Shown here one piece after another: positions 48,201-57,200 of a stretch of DNA of 64,000 nucleotides (position 1 is its first letter; each line of letters opens with the position of its first letter). A program made the translations under genes and the position numbers. The stretch comes from Leptobrachium leishanense (Eukaryota; Chordata; Amphibia; Anura; Megophryidae). The notes beneath the pieces are model-generated. The model did not search any database. It was not told where the DNA came from and saw only the letters and a list, made by a program, of their open reading frames with translations. The DNA lies in the NCBI GenBank assembly GCA_009667805.1, contig CM019063.1, forward strand, positions 59,628,881 through 59,692,880, given 5' to 3'.

Positions 48201-51200
48201 AAAAAATATTAAAGCGTGGGAACGATTTAGCAGATTGTCCCCACGACCTGATAAATTGTGGCCACGCTTTAGTTCTTTTCTGCCTGACAGTACTTGGCAT
48301 TAACAGTCCGCTCCGCGGCCAGGAGGACGACCCGAGAACAAACTGTAAGGGGATTACTGGCAGTTTGTCAGTGTAAACACGCAGGGCCCAATTACATTCT
48401 TCACGCAAAAATGCATGGTAAATGCGTGAATTTTTGCGCGAAGCGTTAAACGTTAACACGCGTAAATCAACGCTGGTATTACAATCCTTACTTATTTTTT
48501 CATCCAAATAACGCGCGTAAAACGGACGCGCAGAAATCTGTGTGCGGACTTTTTTTTTTTCCACACGATTCAGCCAATCAGAATTAAGAACCTCAATTGT
48601 CTTACGTTAAGTTTTTGCGCCTGTCAAAGTCAATCTTAGTATATATGCTGCATCAAAAAAAAATAAAAAAAAGTTCTCCATTTTATTGTTTGGGTATGTG
48701 TAGAATGTGTAACTATACGTTGCTGCATTTTTTTTTTTGGGCTGGTGTATTTGGTGTCGGCCAGGACGTTCAGATTTGCCGTTAACACCAGCTTTTCCGA
48801 GTTGCTAAAATTATGCGCGCAAAGGCTGTGCGTTAAATCCTGCGCATAGATTATAATACCATCCGCGTACCAGCGCACAAACGCATTTGCGCTCACAATG
48901 TTAAGTATAGGACGCGCGAATTACAGTAAGCTTGCCCAGGTTCACCCGTGATAGACGTATACGCGCGTTTGTAGCGTTGACATTGTAATACTGCACAAAG
49001 GGTTCTGCACAAAGGGTTTTGCCCCTCGCGTTAATGCGTTTCTGCACGTGCGTTATTGTTTGCGTGAAGGTAATAGGGCCCGCAGTCAGGTCAGAACGGC
49101 CCTTACCTTCTCTGCTTCGTTCCACACTTCAACGTCACCAAGAAACTTCTCTGGGCGGGTGGAGAGGTTAAGTTTGAAGGTGAACCCAAAGGCGTCGTAA
49201 ACGGAGCGCAGGAAGTCGAGGCAACTCTTGATCTCATCTTCAATCTGAAGTCATTTCAACAGAAAGTCAAACAAACGCACAATCGGCGATCACAAGGAAG
49301 AGCACAGGGATTTTCAACTGTATTGTTAAGGGGTTACCAATCTATGACAGCTTTGCAAATACAGGTGAAAATCACCAGCATTTCACAAAAATAAAATCCA
49401 AGGAGTGTCAGGAGACGCTTCACAGTTGGGTGGAAAATAAAAAATATTCTTAGAATTAAGACATTGGATGAAAAATAATAATTTTTTGTTTACGTAAATG
49501 GAACACTGGAAGAAGAAAAAATAATAAAAAAAAAAAATCGTCCACCTTTTTTCTTACAGAATTTGCATAGTGTTGTAACGTTCGTACGTACATCTACAAA
49601 CTGTGGGTCTCATGTGCTTTTTGCACACAAGCTGCACGAGCGTCTGAGCGATGCCGCGTGCGCAGCTCAAGCCCAGGTTTGCTTTCTCCCCAAACAAATG
49701 CTGCTGTGAGCGTTCAGATAGACCTGATGAGGTCAGCACACAAAGAAGGGGTGCGCCACACAGACGGACCACTTTAATAGGTTGAAGTGGTCAGGGTGGG
49801 TAGATTTTTTTTTGGGACCTATTCACTAATCACTGGAGTAAACGTTATAGCAACGATGATGAATGTCAGAGAAAGGGGAATTCTAACAGCGTAAGGAGGA
49901 ATATCTTCAATGAATCTGCTCCGGCTGTCAGAAATTCCTTCTTGAAATTGATGATGCTCATCGTCGTTGCCACAACGGTACCTACAGTGTAAGGCCGGGC
50001 CATTTCCTCGACATGCTACGAATTAATCAAGTACGAGGTAGACCTCTGTATTTTTTTTTATTCAACTTTAAAAATAAATATTAAAAAAAAATCAACGGAG
50101 CGTCTGTCTTCGCATCAGCAGAGAACAGCTGACATGTTCGGCAGGTGACCGTCAAACTGGTCAGCTTTTCTCTGCCGGTGCTTGGACGGGCACTCCATCA
50201 ATTTGAGTCCTTGATTTTCAGGAAACTAACAATCGAGGTCTACCTCGAACCCGATTAACTGCTGCTAAAAAGCGAGGGAAATCGGCCAGTCTTACTATGG
50301 TGGTTAGCCAATAACCGCGTGCAACTCTTCCAGTGCGGCATTCAGCTCGTACCTGCTCCATGGCACAGAATATGTGCGCGTCGTCCTGCTGGAATCGTCT
50401 GACTCTGGTCAGTCCTGTGAGCGCGCCAGAGAGCTCATTACGATGAAGAACCCCGAAGTCTGCCATCCTCAAAGGCAGTTCTCTCCATGAGCGGGGGCGG
50501 TGGTCAAACATCAGGCTGGATGAAAACATAAAAAGGTTTCATTTATTTCTCAAGGTCTCGGCCTACAGCCAGATAGATTTAGGAGCAAACACGTTCACCC
50601 CAAAAAGGTAAGCGCTACGCTGTACAGAGGCGAGATGCATGTGCAATCACAGCCTAGAGGAAGACGCAAACTAGAGAATACATTTTTATTATTACAGATT
50701 ATTCAAGCAAAAGTAGTTCCGTTGTTGGAGTAGATCTGTATGCTTCAAACAAGGGTAACAAGGTCAAAATGATCATAGGGAGTTGCTTTATCACTCGTGG
50801 AGAGGAGACTTCCTTGGCATTTCAGGTCTGGTCGTTCCTTTCTGGGTAATAGTAGACTTGTGCACTGATTTTTTTTTTCTGTTCGGTTCGTTCGGATTTT
50901 GTAAATTTTAGTTTCGGCCGATTTCCGTTTCAGTTCGTTTCCGTTTAGTTTTTCGCATCGCCTTTTTTTTTTTTCCGAATTTCGGAAATTTTCGTGTTTT
51001 TCGGAACGTCTGTTCTCCTCGTTTCAAAGGGTCTATTCGTTTTGACGTAAACTAATGGTTTTTCGGATCCGATATTTCTGTCGATATGATCATTCTGCCA
51101 TTGAGATTTCTCTGGTTTCACAAGGATACATTGAGATTTCTCTGGTTTCACAAGAAGGATACATTGAGATTTCTCTGGTTTTCCAGAAAGGATACATTGA

Positions 51201-54200
51201 GATTTCTCTGGTTTTCCAGAAAGGATACATTGAGATTTCTCTGGTTTTCCAGAAAGGATACATTGAGATTTCTCTGGTTTTCCAGAAAGGATACATTGAG
51301 ATTTCTCTTGTTTCCCAGGAAGGATACATTGAGATGGGAATGATACAAAATTACAGAAATCAGCGATATAACCAAAAAATACGTTGTCCGAAATTACTGA
51401 AATGGAACCGAAATCAGGAATGGAACGAAAATGATTTTCGATTTCACACATTTCTAGTCCATTCGAAAATTCCGAACAAATTTTCGTTTCGGAAATTTTT
51501 TCGTATCTCCCGTTTTCGGATCTGAAAATTTTAGGAAAAATCGTCCGAATCCAAATCGGGAAATTTCGTGAAAATTCCGAAACCCGAAACGCACATCCCT
51601 AGGTAATAGCGGTTGGATTTGCATATGGTAAGGTCTTCTCTGTAATGGCACCCATCGACCCAAAACGAGGACCCACCGTATGAGACATTAGTGTCGTTGC
51701 CTGTTCTCCATACGATCAGATTTTGTTTTCACTCACCAGCACTAGTACCATGGTTTAAATAAAGTTCCGTGATTGTTATGTACTTTGTGCACACGCTGGC
51801 GCTCTCGGGAATAATGATTACGGGAGCTGTGACCCCACAGAGCCAGCTCCGAGGAGGAACCATCACAAAATCTGTAGGAGCAATATTCCGCTTCTGTTAG
51901 AAGCCACTTCTGTGCCTGTAACATAGCTTAACTTTTTACAAATTCTTGCAGCTGCAATTGGACGCCCAGGAGAAGATTTAAAAGGTGGACTGGCACCTCA
52001 CAAAAGCGATGCTCTTGAGGAAGTCCAACGGATGAAACGCGTCGGGCGCAACCCTGGGAGAGGCCCCGACATCGACAGGTTCGATTGGACGCTTTACCAG
52101 GGGCTTTTATTGCTCTTGTGCATTTTTATTGCTCTCATCTTGTAAGCATAATAAAATGTGCGGTTTTTAAAGAAAATTATGTACTGCACCGTGGTCTATT
52201 TTCCCGAGGGAAGTCTGGTGGCAGAAATCTTCAGAATACCAGCGAAAGAAAGATACATGCTCAGAAAATCCACCTTCAGGATAATTGATATATCTGCATT
52301 TTAAGGGGTTCTGTCTATTGTTAGTTATAGGACAGTGTGGAGGCAGAGGGACCCACCTTGCACAGTAAATCATGTTTAGGGGTGCGGAGCAAACCCTGCG
52401 TAAACCATACATACCAATGCCCAGGGCAGTTCATTGGTTTGAGAGCGAAGATTTCCTTCTCGACTTCGAAAGAGAACATGTTTTCACTGTAATGCTGCCA
52501 GTGACCCGACGTCTGCCACAGTTTGCTGTTGTAGATGTTCGGGGTGACCACTTCTTGGAAGCCTCGCTTCCTGTACTCTTGCTACAAAATGAAATGGAGA
52601 AAAAGCAGATATTTACACGGCAGGATAACTTACAGTATGAGAAAACGGAGGTGGAAATAACCAAAATGCATTAAAAAAAAAAAAAAAGTACATTAAGTCA
52701 ACGCTGACACACGATACAGAAAGCACCATGGACCTTTTTTAGTTGCCATTCTTGTTGTTGTTTGCTTTGTGTATTGGTAATATGGGACGTTGCAAGAACA
52801 GATTGTATTCTTGCTGCATTTCAGCATATTTTTAAAACACACAATTGGCACTTGCACTCGTTGAGAAAAAAAAAAAATATATATTAATATACAGGGTGTC
52901 CATAAAGTCTCTTTACAAATTCAAACATTTATTACAAAGGCAAAAGAAAAGACAGATAAGTTTGAATTATTACAAAATGAGACGTATATATTGAAGTTTC
53001 TTTTGCCATATTTAATACACCTCTATATGGGCACCATTAGTTGCATGAAGCACATCAAGACGGTACTCCATTTCTTGCCATGTTCGCTGTAGCATCCCCT
53101 CATCAATGGTGGCAATGGCATCAGTGATGTCCCGTACCTTTGTTCCATACACCATATCTTTAACGTATCACTTCCCTCCACTTCTTTCTACGGGTTTATG
53201 TTAAAGATACGGTGTATGGAACAAAGGTACGGGACATCACTAATCTAAAGCAGAGGATCACTGATGCCATTGCCACCATTGATGAGGGGATGCTACAGCC
53301 AACATGGCAAGAAATCCAGCACCGTCTTGATGTGCTTCGTGCAACTAATGGTGCCCATATAGAGGTGCATTAAATGAGGAAAAAAAAACTTAAATCTATA
53401 CGTCTCATTTTGGAATCATTTTCATTTTCCTTTGTAATACATTTTTGAAATTGTAAAGAGACTTTATGGTGTGTGTATATATATTTTCTTTGAAACACTG
53501 AGGCAGATCACAAGTGACATTAAAAGGAGAGCTGCAGAAGCTGCAAAAATCACCCGGTCATTATGGGGTTAATCTCCTTGCTGCCATTTCCATATAAAAC
53601 CAAGGCCAATTGCACAGGGTAAAAGGGAAAAAAAAAATAATTATAAAATCAAAAGACAGTCACACTGAGACATGAAGGGAGCGTGTGTTGGAGATACCTG
53701 GCAATGTTTTTCCAAGGGGATTATTCAATAAGCTCTGCCATTAGGAAACAGTTAAAGCACATATTGGCTCATCACTAAAAGTAAAATCCACTTTTTCAAA
53801 CAGCGGCGTTACAACAATGACATCAGCAAACACCGGCGTTTAATGAATGACCCCCTTTACTAATGTGTGACCGTTCAAAACCTACCTGCAAATGTATAAA
53901 AATACGTTTAAAACAGAATATAAACAAACACCAATCACAGGGAGTAGAGATCAAAAGCTCTCGTTTCTCCATTTCCCACTGCGTTTAAAGAGCCACCTAC
54001 CCTGATGAAGTCAATCAGCTGGTTATAAATGTAGGAACCTTTTGGGAGGAAGAAGCAGCTTCCTGGACTCAGTTCGTGGAAGAAAAACAGCTCCTGGTCC
54101 TGTGATAAACACAGACATACATACTGTTTAATGATCGCCTGGTAAGAGATTGTAAATATACGATGCATTAAAAAGAAATAAAAAACTTCCCTACCGAGGG

Positions 54201-57200
54201 ATTTTACACAAAACCACTGACAGGACTCAGAACCATAAGGCTGGCCGTCCACTGGCATCGTATTTGTCCGATTATCCGATGTCGTCCGACTGATCCTACA
54301 ACATGCAGGTGAATCAGCCCTCTTCCATGGCATGCCACCACCGACGGACGATGTCAGACAATTTTTTGCGATTACAACAGACTAGCGATCTTTCCAACCT
54401 TTTTGGATTCATCGGACGATGCCGGAACGATGAAAAAGATACATTGTATAGTATAACCGGCGTGCGAGAAGCCCATAGGATTCAATTGAAAAAAAATAAG
54501 TTTTTATTCAGTTTATTTTTTTTAATCCGCAGCAAAAAGCCTTTTTATTTGATATTTTAGGATTTCTTAGAATAAAAATCAGAACACAAAAGTTCGCCTA
54601 TTTATAAAAGAAAAAAAAAAAAAAAAGCCTTTTTTTCCCACTCGCGTCTTTTTTTTTTTCTCTGCAGGCCGGCTTCAGCAGTGAAATATGTGTTCGCACA
54701 AGGGAGAAGGGGTTAATCCACCCGCTGCAGCCTGGCGAGTTTTTTCCACTACGACGTGGGCAGTCCTTGATGCAGAAACTCTGTTTCAGCATCAAAGACA
54801 GTTTTTTTTTCTCCTGGCAACGGGTTTTTTTTTTTTTTTTTTAAATTTACCCAGCAGCCTGGCTATCGAATGACCTGGGTCGTCCACAGACGTTTCCAGT
54901 GGAGGACCCTTATCGGTCGATGGCGCTGTCCGTAGTCGAGTGACCAAGTCGGTCGCCCATATACAGTGCCAGTGGACGGCCAACCTAAGGCAGCATCTCT
55001 ACTGTATATGTTCACTGTGGGTAAGCTTTATTCGAAAGGCAGAGGGCTCCCTCTGCTGGCCAAAAAGCACTACTACATCTATATTACAGCCTGGGCGCAG
55101 TGTTTCCTTGAAGGAAAAAATGGATCTCCAAGCTGTCAAACAAGTTCAACCTATCAACAGTCATACTGGAGGTGTTGAAATGTTTAGGGGCACATTCTAG
55201 AGCCCATTTGCAAATTTTGTTTGCAATAAATGAAATTATTTTGCAATGCTCCAGAATAAAACCAGATCTCACGCATACGTGACCTTCAGCTCCTGCAGCT
55301 GCTTTTACAAATGGACTATAGCGTGTTAGAGAAGGGGTCAATAAATCTCCCATATATATTAATATAGGCAATAGGTCATGAATTTGGTTAAAAAGAAGAA
55401 AGGAGCAGCTAGAATCAATATAAGAATTGATCTTAGCAGAATGCTTGGTTGTGTAGGGAGAGGTATTAGCAGTAGGAAAAGGGAAGTGCTCATGCCACTG
55501 TACAGAGCACTGGTGAGACCTCACTTGGAGTACTGTGTGCAGTACTGGAGACCGTATCTCCAGAAGGATATAGACATCTTAGAGAGAGTTCAGAGAAGGG
55601 CTACTAAAATGGTGTACGGCTTGAAGGAGAAAAGTTACCAGGAAAGGCTTAATGATCTTAACATGTACAGCTTGGAAAAAAGACGAGACAGAGGAGATAT
55701 GATAGAAACATTTAAATACGTAAAGGGAATCCACAAGGTAGAGGAAGGGAGTATATTTAAAAGGAAACAAAGTAGCAAAACAAGAGGACATAGTCTTAGA
55801 TTAGAGGGGCAAAGGTTTAAAAGTAACATCAGGAAGCATTATTTTACTGAGAGGGTGGTGGATACATGGAACAGTCTTCCAGTAGAAGTGGTAGAGGCCA
55901 AAACAGTAATTGAATTTAAGCAGGCATGGGATAGGCATAAGGCGATCCTAAACAAAAGATAAATCCAGGTAAAGTATCCATGTAATTGGGCAGACTAGAT
56001 GGGCCGAAAGAAAAATGTCGGCAGATAAGAACCTATGTTTCTATCTTAAACCTTACGAACACAAGTGGCAAAAACGTGAACTCACGACGCCCGTAAGAAG
56101 GGACAGACTCCGAGAACTCACCCGTCCAATCTTTCGGTGGTCTCTGTTTTTAGCCTCCTCCTGGAATTTCTCCCATTCTTTCAGCATTTTTGCATCGGGG
56201 AAGGAAATGCCGTAGACTCTCTGCAGCGTTTCCATATCGGCTTTGCCTTCCCAGTAAGTCGAGGAGTTCTAGAAAAAAACAACGCATTAATCAGACTGAG
56301 GACGAAACAGCAATTCTTTGTGTGGACTACAATTCCCATCAGGTTCAGCCCTTTATAGTGAGGTGCCATATATTTATCCACTTCCACAACTACTGCGATT
56401 CATATAAACATACATTAAGAACAAATTACATAATGGATTATCAGGGTTATTCAAAGAAAATCGAAAAAGTCACTGCACGTTCGGTGACTTTTCGTTTTCT
56501 TCAATTCGGTGCGATTCGGCGATCCCATTTTGGTGACCCTGCGGTGTATTCAGCAAGCAGTAGTGCAGGGAAAAGCCGCCGCAAACCTTCCCGAACACTC
56601 ACTCACTGAATCCCGCAAAAAACATCTGGATTAACCCCCTGCAGAACACGCCGGAGAAACCTGAGTAGACGAATGGAGTGGAAAAAAAAAAAAAACAGTA
56701 CGCTTGAATGTTTGAAAAGTGAAACGCTGTTTTCAAAGAAACTACAGAACAAAAATGTCTGGAATTTACACATAAGATCCAATGAATGATAATAAAAAGG
56801 GCTGTTACAGAAAAAAGAACAAACGATTTAAAAAGGAAAAGTAGTGTTGAAAAAAAAAAAAAAAAAATATGCCTAAAAGATCCTAAAAAAATAATAATCT
56901 AAAAATAAAGAGACTCTTTACAGCAGAATCTTATAATGAACGATTTATGAGATATTGAATTAAAACTGGAATATTTTTAAACATTGAAGCCTATGGGATT
57001 TGCCTGAATAAACCTGCCGAATTAAACCACCGAACAGCAGTGCATTTCGGCAACTCTTCACTGCTTGGTTTGTGTTCTCTGAATAGACGAAGCATTGCTT
57101 CTCTATGGGGATTCACTGCCCTCGATCAGACAACGAACAGGCAGCGTATGTGCAGGCAATTCGCCAACATTTGACGAACTGCCTGCTCTCGGAATAGTCG

